Positions 42,619 to 50,692 are shown, counted from the first letter of the stretch. The stretch is 64,000 nucleotides of DNA from Pseudomonas neustonica (GCF_003797945.1 NZ_RKKU01000004.1:124001-188000); one strand, 5' to 3'. Program-made: numbers and translations. Notes: a model not told the origin generated them from the sequence alone.

Positions 42619-43995
42619 TCAGTCAGGGGTGTCGGCGTTTTTGCTCGGCATGTCCTTGACGCTGCGAAAGCGCAGGATGTGGGTGCGTTCGACCAGGATG
42701 TACAGCACGGCACCTGCTGCCAGCCCCCAGCCGGCGCCATACACGGCCAGGACGACGCCCATGGTGCCGGCAACGCCGCGCTCGGTATTGTTGTTGAGTT
42801 GCTCAAAGCCGACCATCAGGCAGATATAACCGGTCAGGACCAGAGTCAGCGACAGAGCAATGGGCAGCACAGGTTGAAAGAAGCTGACCAGCGGCAGCAT
42901 GAACAACGCAAGGAAACCGGTGATCCAGAAGGTGCCTGCGCCGCTATAGATCGAGTCCATTGCCTTGCGGCCGTACTTGTAGCGCTCAGCCATGGTGGCG
43001 GCGACTGCGGTCCAGATTGGGCCGGCCAGCCCTGGATAGGGGGCGAAGAAGGCATGCAGCGCATTACGCAACGCCGTCACCAGATGCGCTCGATCGATGT
43101 TGTTCTCGATGACTTCGTCTGGGCGCAGTTCGTCTGCGCGCTGCATCAGTGACTGACCCACGATAATGTCACCGAAGGCAATTATGTAGGCAATAACCGC
43201 CGTTGGTGCCGCCAAGAGGAAAACCTTGGCGTCCGGGAAGCCAACATTGAATGGCAGGTAATTCCACATCTCGGCAAAGGCCGGCATGGTAATGCCCCAG
43301 CGCACATTCGGTACCTGATACTCGCCTACCGCAATGCCGACGATAATGGCGATCAACATGCCTGGCACCATGCCGTAGTTGACGATCTTGCGCATGAATG
43401 GGACGCGCTCGGTCAGCCCTTTGAAGGATACCGAGAACATCAGATACAGGCAGATCAAGGTGCCCAGGATCAAGGATATTGGTGTGTTGGCCAGGCGGCC
43501 GCCGGTCGATATTTCGCCCATCAGAGCGGCGATGCCGGCACCGATAACAATGCCGCCCTTCATCGAGTTGGGCACGATGCGCACCATCACGCTACCGAGC
43601 CGGGTGATACCCAGTATCAGAAAGATCAGAAAGACCGTGAACTGCAGTGCGAACAGCGCCTGAATAGCCTCTGGTCCCGGTGCGAAATCACCAAGAAACA
43701 GCAGCACAACAGGAATCGCCGGGGTGATCCAGCCCGGTACCATAGGCACCCCAAGCAGGGCCGGCAGCATGAAACCGATGCCGCAGACTACGACGTAGGC
43801 CAGCGCGACGTCGTAGGGCAGTCCGAGAAATTTTTCCAGTAGCGGGATCATGCCCAGGCTGACCACAAACATGATCAGCGCCTGCAGCATTTCTGCGGTT
43901 TCCCAGCGATAGTGGACGAATGGCAAACGGATCTTGAACGGGCCACAGGGCCAGAAAGGTTGCTCTGCGCCGTCGGCGCGCTTGAAAATAGACAT
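42619..43995 (-). CDS. Inner-membrane permease, xanthine/uracil-permease-like
   Basis: The 458-residue protein has about eleven to thirteen hydrophobic segments with short loops. The layout and the amphipathic segment after VVCGIGFMLPALLGVPMVPG resemble NCS2/SulP-fold (UraA-like) permeases; from memory it may belong to a DUF3360-type group, unverified. Start: ATG at 43995 behind GGAGCC; the extension up to 44097 is basic and not family-like. It lies between the acyl-CoA ligase and the porin, so uptake of the ligase's carboxylate is the natural reading. The leader holds an 8-bp hairpin and an AANAANAANAA motif. Confidence 0.78.
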   Translation of the reverse strand: MSIFKRADGAEQPFWPCGPFKIRLPFVHYRWETAEMLQALIMFVVSLGMIPLLEKFLGLPYDVALAYVVVCGIGFMLPALLGVPMVPGWITPAIPVVLLFLGDFAPGPEAIQALFALQFTVFLIFLILGITRLGSVMVRIVPNSMKGGIVIGAGIAALMGEISTGGRLANTPISLILGTLICLYLMFSVSFKGLTERVPFMRKIVNYGMVPGMLIAIIVGIAVGEYQVPNVRWGITMPAFAEMWNYLPFNVGFPDAKVFLLAAPTAVIAYIIAFGDIIVGQSLMQRADELRPDEVIENNIDRAHLVTALRNALHAFFAPYPGLAGPIWTAVAATMAERYKYGRKAMDSIYSGAGTFWITGFLALFMLPLVSFFQPVLPIALSLTLVLTGYICLMVGFEQLNNNTERGVAGTMGVVLAVYGAGWGLAAGAVLYILVERTHILRFRSVKDMPSKNADTPD

Positions 43996-44007
43996 GAAAG
44001 GCTCCGT

Positions 44008-44028
44008 CAGCCGGGCAATACCCGGCTG
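44008..44028 (-). promoter_or_regulatory. Perfect 8-bp hairpin in the permease leader
   Basis: CAGCCGGG and CCCGGCTG pair perfectly around a five-base loop. The hairpin ends a few bases before the permease Shine-Dalgarno sequence. There is no T run on either strand, so it is not a standard terminator. It sits between the A-rich motif (44030-44040) and the ribosome site and could act in mRNA processing or stability at the ligase-permease boundary. Confidence 0.5.
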
Positions 44029-44029
44029 C

Positions 44030-44040
44030 TTATTGTTGTT
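44030..44040 (-). promoter_or_regulatory. AANAANAANAA (CA-type) motif before the permease gene
   Basis: The minus strand reads AACAACAATAA, an exact four-unit AAN repeat and longer than the AANAANAA consensus of Hfq/Crc targets in Pseudomonas. It lies 35 bases upstream of the start codon, separated from it by a hairpin. Such motifs on catabolic transporter mRNAs mediate catabolite repression in the genus; the assignment here is inferred. Confidence 0.5.
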
Positions 44041-44074
44041 GTGAAACGGTTTTGTGGTGGTGCGGTGCTGTCGT

Positions 44075-45694
44075 CTAGAGCGCCTTGGCCCAGTCACGCA
44101 GCACGTACTTCTGGATCTTGCCGGTTGAGGTTTTCGGCAATTCGGTAAAGATCACGGTTTTGGGTGCTTTGAAGGCTGCCAGGTGCTCGCGGCAGAAGTT
44201 GATGATGTCCTCGTGTGAGATGTCGTGGCCGCGCTTGCGGGTTATGAAGGCGCAGGGTGTTTCTCCCCACTTTTCATCCGGACGGGCGACGACGGCCGCT
44301 TCCAGCACGGCAGGGTGTTTGTAGAGCGTATCCTCCACTTCGATGGTTGAGATGTTTTCGCCGCCGGAAATGATGATGTCCTTGAGACGGTCCTTGATCT
44401 GCACATAGCCGTTGGGGTGACAAACGGCCAGGTCGCCAGTGTGGAACCAGCCGCCCTCAAAGGCTTCTGCCGTGGCTTCCGGGTTTTTCAGGTAGCCTTT
44501 CATGACAGTGTTGCCGCGCATGAAGATCTCGCCGATGCTCTTACCGTCACGTGGCACTGGCTGCATTGTTTCCGGGTCACCTACCATCACGCCTTCCAGT
44601 GTTGGATAACGCACACCCTGATGGGACTTAAGGTCAGCACGCTCGTCCAGCGACAGGGCGTCCCACTCGCTGTGCCAGGCGCAGACTGTGACCGGGCCAT
44701 AGACTTCGGTCAGGCCATAGGTATGGGTGATTTGGATACCCATGTCTTCAACCGCACCTATGACCTTGGCCGGTGGAGCTGCGCCGGCGACCATTGCCTT
44801 GACTGGATGATCGATGGCGGCCTTGGCCGAGTCGGGCATGTTGGCCAGCGCATTCAGCACAATCGGGGCGCCACACAGGTGAGTGACCTGATGCTCATGG
44901 ATCAGGTTGAGAATCTTCTGTGGGTCGACCCGGCGCAGGAATACATGCACACCGGCCATGGCTGTGATGGTCCAGGGGTAGCACCAGCCGTTGCAGTGGA
45001 ACATCGGCAGCGTCCACAGATAGACGGGGTGCAGGCCCATGGCCCATGTCATCTGATTGCCGATGGCATTCAAATAGGCGCCCCGGTGGTGGTAAACCAC
45101 ACCCTTGGGGTTGCCGGTGGTGCCTGAGGTGTAATTCAGCGATATCGCATGCCATTCATCCGTCGGCCAGTGCCAGTCGTATTCGGGGTCGCCTTCGGCG
45201 AGAAAGGTCTCGTAGTCTAGCTCGCTGACCGGCTGGCCCTCACCGTATTCGGGATCGTCAACGTCGATGACCAGAATGGGCCGCTTGATCAGATCCAACG
45301 CCTTGCTGATGACCTCGTGAAACTCACGGTCGGTAATCAGCACCCGCGCTTCGCCGTGATTCAGCATGAAGGCGATGGCCTCGGCATCCAGACGTACGTT
45401 CAGGGTATTGAGTACCGCGCCAATCATGGGCACGCCAAAGTGAGCTTCAAGCATCGCCGGGATGTTTGGCAGCATCACAGCAACCGTATCGCCACTGCGA
45501 ATACCGCGCTCGTGCAGCGCTGAGGCAAGGCGTCGGCAGCGTTGATAGGTTTCCTGCCAGTCGCGGCGTATGGCGCCGTGGACGACCGCCGGGTAGTGTG
45601 GATAGACATGGGCCGTGCGCTCAATGAACGACAGCGGGGACAGGGCAATATGGTTCACGGGGGCCGGTGCGAGGCCTTCCTGGAAGATGCTCAT
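44075..45694 (-). CDS. AMP-forming acyl-CoA synthetase (medium-chain/AlkK-DmdB type)
   Basis: The 539-residue adenylate-forming ligase activates a carboxylate to its CoA ester. The P-loop-like YTSGTTGNPKGV is at residues 188-199, HTYGLTEVYGP is the A5 motif, and GWFHTGDLA and KDIIISGGENIS are the hinge region. The catalytic Lys is in KTSTGKIQKY near the C-terminus. The pattern fits the medium-chain/AlkK and DmdB (methylmercaptopropionate) branch, and the exact acid is unknown. It is the first gene of the minus-strand island, divergent from the PAS kinase. Its AAGAAGG ribosome site overlaps an A-rich motif. Confidence 0.88.
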   Translation of the reverse strand: MSIFQEGLAPAPVNHIALSPLSFIERTAHVYPHYPAVVHGAIRRDWQETYQRCRRLASALHERGIRSGDTVAVMLPNIPAMLEAHFGVPMIGAVLNTLNVRLDAEAIAFMLNHGEARVLITDREFHEVISKALDLIKRPILVIDVDDPEYGEGQPVSELDYETFLAEGDPEYDWHWPTDEWHAISLNYTSGTTGNPKGVVYHHRGAYLNAIGNQMTWAMGLHPVYLWTLPMFHCNGWCYPWTITAMAGVHVFLRRVDPQKILNLIHEHQVTHLCGAPIVLNALANMPDSAKAAIDHPVKAMVAGAAPPAKVIGAVEDMGIQITHTYGLTEVYGPVTVCAWHSEWDALSLDERADLKSHQGVRYPTLEGVMVGDPETMQPVPRDGKSIGEIFMRGNTVMKGYLKNPEATAEAFEGGWFHTGDLAVCHPNGYVQIKDRLKDIIISGGENISTIEVEDTLYKHPAVLEAAVVARPDEKWGETPCAFITRKRGHDISHEDIINFCREHLAAFKAPKTVIFTELPKTSTGKIQKYVLRDWAKAL

Positions 45695-45703
45695 GGCAAA
45701 ACC

Positions 45704-45714
45704 TTCTTGTAGTT
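45704..45714 (-). promoter_or_regulatory. Near-match to an AAN-repeat motif over the ligase ribosome site
   Basis: The minus strand reads AACTACAAGAA, which fits AANAANAANAA with one mismatch. It overlaps the ribosome-binding site AAGAAGG of the acyl-CoA ligase. It is listed because the two following genes carry exact motifs; alone it would be weak evidence. Confidence 0.3.
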
Positions 45715-45757
45715 GTCGGCTGTGCGCGGTGATGTACGATGCGCATGCGGTTCTTGA

Positions 45758-45842
45758 GATACCCAGTTTGGTGCGGTACGGGTATCCTGCTAGAGGTATT
45801 TATATACCAGTCAGAGTTAATATGGAATATACCCTAAGGTAT
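45758..45842. promoter_or_regulatory. Three ATACC/GGTAT inverted repeats in the divergent control region
   Basis: Three palindromes share one half-site: GATACCC-N15-GGGTATC (45758-45786), GGTAT-TTAT-ATACC (45795-45808) and ATACC-CTAA-GGTAT (45829-45842). Centres are about 30 and 34 bases apart, roughly three helical turns. They occupy the 175-base gap between the ligase and the kinase genes. The likely binder is the FixJ/NarL-type regulator encoded at 47327, whose family uses short inverted repeats; this is inference. Confidence 0.65.
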
Positions 45843-45869
45843 TATGGTGTAATTACTATATGGTGATGC

Positions 45870-47300
45870 ATGGCTGAATCCCTACCCTCGTTGCGTGGTC
45901 TGCTGCAGGCGGACCCATTGCCGATGATGCTGGTCGCGGCGCAGGGCTTGCCGCTGTTTCGTAACGCGGCGCTGAGCCGGTTGGCTGACGACGCCAGCGG
46001 CCTGGATGCCTGGCTGCCACCGAATCATCTGTCGCTGGTTAACTCGGCGCTGCAACAGCGGCGAGCCATCGAAGATGTGCATACCTGCTGCGGGGAGCGC
46101 CATTTGTTGTGGAGTTATATTCCGCTGGTCGAGACCGAACAGGTCTGGGTGCGTGGCCGGGATGCAACGCAGTGGCTGCAGCATCAGGAGCAGGCGACTG
46201 TAGCGCGCCGTCTGTATCATTTGATTATTGAAAACACCACAGACCTGATCTCTCGGCATCGTCCGGACGGTCGCTTCATTGATGCTTCTCCGGCCTCCTG
46301 GACCTTGCTGGGGGTCTGGCCTGAGCAACTGCGCGGGCAGTTGCTTGATAGCCTCTTTCATCCGCAGGAGCGCGAGCAGTTGATCGCTCGTTTTCGTAAT
46401 GCCCTGGAACAGGATGGCTATCTCACCTATACCTATCGCATCCGCCATCGTGATGGCCACTACCTGTGGTTCGAGACCGCCAGCCGGGCGATTCGTGAAA
46501 CCTACACCGGTGAAGTAGTCGAGGTCGTGAGCGTATCGCGAGACATCACCGAGCGGCTGCAAAGTGAAGAGCAGAACCGCCGACTGCAGGATGAACTGGC
46601 GCATGCTGCGCGCCTGGCGACGCTGGGCGAGTTGGCTTCAGGTATTGCCCACGAGATCAATCAGCCGCTGGCAGCCGTACTCAACTATGCGGGCGCCAGT
46701 CAGCGCTATTTGGCGCAACTTGAGAGTGACACACCAGAGGCGATCAAGATTGGCCAGGGCCTGGAACGCATTCAGCAGCACGCAGAACACGCCGCAGCGG
46801 TGATCCGGCGTTTGCGTGATTTTTTGCGTAAGGGGCAGCGACGTTTACAGCAGGTTAACGCCGGTCAGTTGGCCGCTCAGGCCGTTGGCTTGTGCGCTTG
46901 GGAGGCGGGGCAGTATCAGGTGCGTATCATTGAACAGATAGCCGATGAACTGCCGGACCTCAACGTCGACCCGATTCTGCTGCAGCAGGTCTTGTTGAAC
47001 CTGCTACGCAACGCTATTGATGCCAATCGAGAGAGTCATGGGGAGCGTGGCTCAGAGGTCCTTTTGCGTATCTCGTTGCATGGGCAGCAGGTTTGTATCG
47101 AAGTGATTGATCAGGGGCCCGGTGTCTCTGCCGAGGCCCGCGAGCGCTTATTTGTGCCTTTCTACACCAGTAAGGAAGATGGCTTGGGCTTGGGGCTATC
47201 AATGAGTCAGGGTATCGTAGAGGGCTTTGGCGGCAGTCTGGAAGCCTTGCCTGCCGATACCGGCGGCCTCTGCCTGCAGTGCCTGCTTCCCGCCGGATAA
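45870..47300 (+). CDS. Soluble PAS-domain sensor histidine kinase
   Basis: The 476-residue protein has a PAS-like N-terminal region (about 1-105), a PAS/PAC domain (about 115-230, with YRIRHRDGHYLWFETASRAI), then HisKA with the phospho-accepting His261 in LASGIAHEINQPLAAV. The HATPase region has the N box LLNLLRNAIDAN and glycine motifs IDQGPGVS and GLGLGLSMSQGI. No signal peptide or TM segment is seen, so it senses something inside the cell, perhaps the CoA ester or redox state. It resembles FixL/DctB-type kinases. The regulator gene follows after 26 bases. Confidence 0.9.
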   Translation: MAESLPSLRGLLQADPLPMMLVAAQGLPLFRNAALSRLADDASGLDAWLPPNHLSLVNSALQQRRAIEDVHTCCGERHLLWSYIPLVETEQVWVRGRDATQWLQHQEQATVARRLYHLIIENTTDLISRHRPDGRFIDASPASWTLLGVWPEQLRGQLLDSLFHPQEREQLIARFRNALEQDGYLTYTYRIRHRDGHYLWFETASRAIRETYTGEVVEVVSVSRDITERLQSEEQNRRLQDELAHAARLATLGELASGIAHEINQPLAAVLNYAGASQRYLAQLESDTPEAIKIGQGLERIQQHAEHAAAVIRRLRDFLRKGQRRLQQVNAGQLAAQAVGLCAWEAGQYQVRIIEQIADELPDLNVDPILLQQVLLNLLRNAIDANRESHGERGSEVLLRISLHGQQVCIEVIDQGPGVSAEARERLFVPFYTSKEDGLGLGLSMSQGIVEGFGGSLEALPADTGGLCLQCLLPAG

Positions 47301-47326
47301 ATTGATTTCGTTAACAGGGACAATCG

Positions 47327-47962
47327 ATGTCTGAGTACGCGCAACAACGGGTTTACGTCGTCGACGATGATCAGGGCATGCTGGACTCTACGGTCTGGCT
47401 GTTCGAGTCGATCGGTTTGCAGGCGCAGCCTTTTACCAGCGGTCAGGCGTTTCTGGATGCCTGCGACGCTGCCGCGCCAGCCTGTGTGCTGCTTGATGTG
47501 CGCATGCCGGGCATGGGGGGGTTGGCGGTACAGGAAGCCATGCGTGAACGGGGTATTGAACTGCCGGTGATTTTCGTTAGCGCCCATGCCGACGTCCCTA
47601 TCGTGGTACGCGCTTTTCGGGGTGGTGCGGTGGACTTCATCGAGAAGCCCTACAACGAGCAATTGCTGCTCGATAGTGTGCAGCGAGCGCTCAGTCAGCG
47701 GCGGGTTTTTATTCATCCGCAGATACCTGCAGTACAGGCTCGCTTTGAGTCGCTGACGCCGCGCGAGAGCGATATCCTGCTACCGCTGGTTCAGGGCTTC
47801 AACAATCGAGAAATAGCCGAGCAGTTGGGTATCAGTGTGAAAACAGTGGATCTCTATCGCTCCCGCGTGATGAAGCGCATGCAGGCGGACAGTTTGCCGG
47901 CGTTGGTCGGCATGGTGATTGGATTAGGGTTAATTGATCCCTTCACGCAGCGCCTGATTTAG
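47327..47962 (+). CDS. Response regulator, FixJ/NarL family
   Basis: The 211-residue regulator has a receiver domain with acidic pocket (VVDDDQ), phospho-acceptor Asp57 in CVLLDVRMPGMGG, and Lys107 in DFIEKPYN. The LuxR-type HTH covers about 144-200 (LTPRESDILLPLVQG, NNREIAEQLGISVKTVDLYR). It is paired with the PAS kinase directly upstream. By position it should control the divergent acyl-CoA ligase island through the ATACC/GGTAT repeats. A terminator shared with the tRNA follows at 48056-48094. Confidence 0.92.
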   Translation: MSEYAQQRVYVVDDDQGMLDSTVWLFESIGLQAQPFTSGQAFLDACDAAAPACVLLDVRMPGMGGLAVQEAMRERGIELPVIFVSAHADVPIVVRAFRGGAVDFIEKPYNEQLLLDSVQRALSQRRVFIHPQIPAVQARFESLTPRESDILLPLVQGFNNREIAEQLGISVKTVDLYRSRVMKRMQADSLPALVGMVIGLGLIDPFTQRLI

Positions 47963-48055
47963 GCGTGCTGGCGGAGAGCGCGCATCACACTCAAGCATCA
48001 AGGTCATGGAAGAGGGTGGTGCTTATGGTGTGAATGGGTACTAATTTTCAGGCAT

Positions 48056-48094
48056 AAAAAAACCGCTGAAGGGGTTAACCATTCAACGGTTTTT
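48056..48094 (-). terminator. Bidirectional terminator between the regulator and tRNA-fMet
   Basis: AACCG-C-TGAA (48061-48070) pairs with TTCA-A-CGGTT (82-91 of the same block, 48082-48091) with one mismatch. An A run lies on the left and a T run on the right, so it can stop transcripts from both sides. It lies 4 bases past the tRNA 3' end on the minus strand and about 95 past the regulator stop on the plus strand. Confidence 0.75.
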
Positions 48095-48098
48095 AACT

Positions 48099-48175
<77 letters not shown>

Positions 48176-48187
48176 TCTGTGGTGGCC

Positions 48188-48215
48188 ATTCTACGCATAG
48201 AACATTTTCTGTCAA
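48188..48215 (-). promoter_or_regulatory. Sigma-70 promoter of tRNA-fMet
   Basis: On the minus strand TTGACA (48215-48210) and TAGAAT (48193-48188) are separated by 16 bases. Transcription should start near 48181, only about six bases before the mature 5' end at 48175. A consensus -35 and short leader suit a highly expressed stable RNA. Confidence 0.8.
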
Positions 48216-48326
48216 GCAATTGATGGGAAAAGATTTTTTATTGGGGTCTTGGCTTGATTTGCGTAGCAGGGCAGTGCGAATAATTGATGCCATAATGACA
48301 TCTCTGCGCGTTTGTCTTACTCTTCG

Positions 48327-48372
48327 TCTCAGGCATGGGCGTTGTCTCATGCCTGAGATAAAAAATAAAAAA
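48327..48372 (+). promoter_or_regulatory. 11-bp hairpin followed by an A-rich tract upstream of the diguanylate cyclase
   Basis: TCTCAGGCATG (48327-48337) is the exact reverse complement of CATGCCTGAGA (48348-48358), with a 10-base loop. ATAAAAAATAAAAAA follows and contains several AANAANAA matches. The start codon is 53 bases after the hairpin. On the plus strand an A run, not a T run, follows, so it is not a terminator. It may be an operator or a leader element bound by Hfq-type proteins. Confidence 0.55.
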
Positions 48373-48410
48373 CGGTTCAAGCCGCATAGCTACGGAAGGT
48401 ACAAAAGCCA

Positions 48411-49592
48411 GTGGAAACCAGGAACGACATCTATCACTTGTCAGCTTGGCGCGGAGAGTTCACCCATCCTGAAATCGAGCGCGGTTACCGCCAACATAAC
48501 CAACTGACTTTTGCGCGCCATTTGCGTCGGTGCTTGGTTGTTTGGCTGGTGCTATTGCTGCTATTCGGTCTGCTGGACTATCCGGCGCTGGGCGTCAGCA
48601 CCGAGTTCGCGATAGTTGCCGGTTTGCGATTGGCGACTGCGGTATTGCTTCTGGCTTTATTCTTTCAGTTGAAAAGCAAACCTGAATTGGCAACCGAGGG
48701 CTACGCGGTCACTGCTATTGAGGTCTTTGGCTTTGTACTCTTCTTCTTTCTCTACTTCATTCGCCACGACATCGTCAGCTGGATTATCGGCGTGGTAGCG
48801 ATGCTGATCATTAGCCTGTACGTATTTGTGTCAAACAGGGTTTACCTATCTACTCTGGCTGCCTGTTTTGGTATTGCCGGTATGCTTTATTCTGTCTGGC
48901 TGAATGGTTTCGGTGCTCCTGAGCTGATCGGCTTACTATTCATGCTGTCTTTGCCTACGGTGGTTGGCTTTTTTACCGCGCTGCGCCTGCAGACAGTGCA
49001 GCGTCAGCAGTATGCCCTGTTCAAGCAGGTCAGCTCGATCAATCGCAATCTGCAGAATGAGATTAAGCAGCGTGAAGCCTTGGAAGCAGAGCTTAAGCGA
49101 CAAGCCACCACTGATCCGTTAACCGGATTGCTCAATCGCCGTCAGTACGAAATGCTCTTTAATCGAGAGCGCGAGCGTTGCACTCGGCAGGAAAAGCATA
49201 TTTCCCTTTGTGTGGCAGACCTGGATTATTTCAAGCGCATTAATGATACCTACGGGCATGACGTCGGCGATCTGGCGTTGCGTCATGTCGCCGACCTGTT
49301 CAACCGCACGTTACGGCAGTCTGATGTGCTGGGGCGCTATGGTGGTGAGGAGTTTGTCTTGATTCTGCCCGATACCGATCTCGATCAGGCGGCAGATGTG
49401 GTTAATCGGCTGCGAGAGGCGCTGCAGGCAAGCACACTGAAAATACCGTCAGGCGAGATCAGGTTGACCGCGACTTTCGGACTTGCCCAGGTTGCCGGCG
49501 CTGAAAAAAACATTGATAGCGTGATAAAGCGTGCTGACCGAGCCTTGTATGATGGCAAGGCTGCTGGCCGCAATCGGGTAATGACGGCCTGA
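48411..49592 (+). CDS. Membrane diguanylate cyclase (GGDEF)
   Basis: It makes c-di-GMP from two GTP. The 393-residue protein has an N-terminal cytosolic segment, about six TM helices between residues 41 and 190, and a short coiled-coil linker (about 200-230). The GGDEF domain begins ATTDPLTGLLNRRQ. The active site is GGEEF (311-315), and the inhibitory I-site RQSD (302-305) is five residues before it, so product inhibition is expected. It starts at a GTG with GGAAGG somewhat far upstream. No partner phosphodiesterase lies adjacent, and the signal sensed by the membrane domain is unknown. Confidence 0.92.
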   Translation: METRNDIYHLSAWRGEFTHPEIERGYRQHNQLTFARHLRRCLVVWLVLLLLFGLLDYPALGVSTEFAIVAGLRLATAVLLLALFFQLKSKPELATEGYAVTAIEVFGFVLFFFLYFIRHDIVSWIIGVVAMLIISLYVFVSNRVYLSTLAACFGIAGMLYSVWLNGFGAPELIGLLFMLSLPTVVGFFTALRLQTVQRQQYALFKQVSSINRNLQNEIKQREALEAELKRQATTDPLTGLLNRRQYEMLFNRERERCTRQEKHISLCVADLDYFKRINDTYGHDVGDLALRHVADLFNRTLRQSDVLGRYGGEEFVLILPDTDLDQAADVVNRLREALQASTLKIPSGEIRLTATFGLAQVAGAEKNIDSVIKRADRALYDGKAAGRNRVMTA

Positions 49593-49639
49593 TCGGTTAC
49601 ACTGGCAGCCAATCAGTTATGGCCTGACCCGGTTCCCGC

Positions 49640-50692
49640 GTGCGCAAAATTATTCATGTAGATTGCGATTGTTTTTACGCAGCCATCGAGATGCGCGATG
49701 ACCCGCGTCTGCGTGGCCGACCGTTGGCGGTGGGCGGCGATCCGGGTAAGCGTGGCGTCATATCCACCTGCAATTACGAGGCAAGAGCCTTCGGTGTGCA
49801 CTCAGCGATGGCATCGGCTTATGCTAAACGGCTGTGTCCGGATCTGTTGATCGTGCCTGGCCGCATGTCGGTCTACCGGGAAGCCTCTGCCGCGATTCAA
49901 GCGATCTTTACTGACTACACCGACTTGATTCAGCCATTGTCACTGGATGAGGCTTATCTGGACGTTACCGAGAGCCAGGCATGTCGGGGCAGCGCCACGT
50001 TGATCGCCCGCGAGATTCGGCAGCGAGTGCAGGCGAGCCAGGGTATTACCGTGTCTGCCGGTGTTGCGCCCAACAAGTTTCTCGCCAAGATTGCCAGTGA
50101 TTGGAATAAACCGGATGGGCTCAAGGTAATTCTGCCTGATGAGGTTGAAGCCTTTGTGCATCAGCTCCCGGTCACCAAGCTGCACGGTGTTGGCAAGGTG
50201 ATGGCCGAGCGGTTGAAACGCGTGGGTGTGGATGTCTGCAGTGAGTTGTTACCCTGGCGCAAGCAGGACCTGGTGCGTGAATTTGGCAGCTTCGGCGAAC
50301 GCCTGTGGCAGCTGGCGCGGGGCATCGACGACCGCCCGGTAGTGGTGGAAAGCAAGCGCCAGTCTGTCAGTGTCGAGCATACCTATGAGCACGACCTGCC
50401 GGACCTGGACGCCTGTCAGGCGGCACTACCGCCGCTGCTGGACAAGCTGGCCGAACGCCTCGGCCGACTGGATAGCGTTTACCGGGTTAGCAAGCCCTTT
50501 ATCAAGCTGAAATTCCACGACTTTACCCAGACTACTCTGGAGCAGGCAGGCGCCCCGATAACGCCAGAAGGCTACGCCGAGCTTTGTGCTCAGGCGTATG
50601 CCCGCGGTGGTCGTGCGGTTAGATTGATTGGCGTTGGCGTGCGGCTGGATAACGCGCACTCGCCCATGGGCGAGCAGTTGGCGTTGTTCTAG
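49640..50692 (+). CDS. dinB: DNA polymerase IV
   Basis: The 350-residue Y-family polymerase performs translesion synthesis. Catalytic acids are D8 (IIHVDCDCFYAA) and D104/E105 in SLDEAYLDV. The steric gate position after F12 is a Tyr. HhH and little-finger domains follow, and the C-terminal LALF resembles the clamp-binding tail. The start is a GTG at 49640. No CTGT-N8-ACAG box is visible upstream, unlike the imu operon, so control may differ. Confidence 0.96.
   Translation: MRKIIHVDCDCFYAAIEMRDDPRLRGRPLAVGGDPGKRGVISTCNYEARAFGVHSAMASAYAKRLCPDLLIVPGRMSVYREASAAIQAIFTDYTDLIQPLSLDEAYLDVTESQACRGSATLIAREIRQRVQASQGITVSAGVAPNKFLAKIASDWNKPDGLKVILPDEVEAFVHQLPVTKLHGVGKVMAERLKRVGVDVCSELLPWRKQDLVREFGSFGERLWQLARGIDDRPVVVESKRQSVSVEHTYEHDLPDLDACQAALPPLLDKLAERLGRLDSVYRVSKPFIKLKFHDFTQTTLEQAGAPITPEGYAELCAQAYARGGRAVRLIGVGVRLDNAHSPMGEQLALF

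Noticed and set aside
48240-48410. c-di-GMP riboswitch upstream of the diguanylate cyclase
   Set aside because: I could not find the conserved GEMM core (GAAA tetraloop receptor layout, paired stems); only the simple hairpin and A-tract are seen. A covariance-model search would settle it.
49593-49639. LexA box before dinB
   Set aside because: CTG and CAG triplets are present, but spacing and flanks do not fit CTGT-N8-ACAG.
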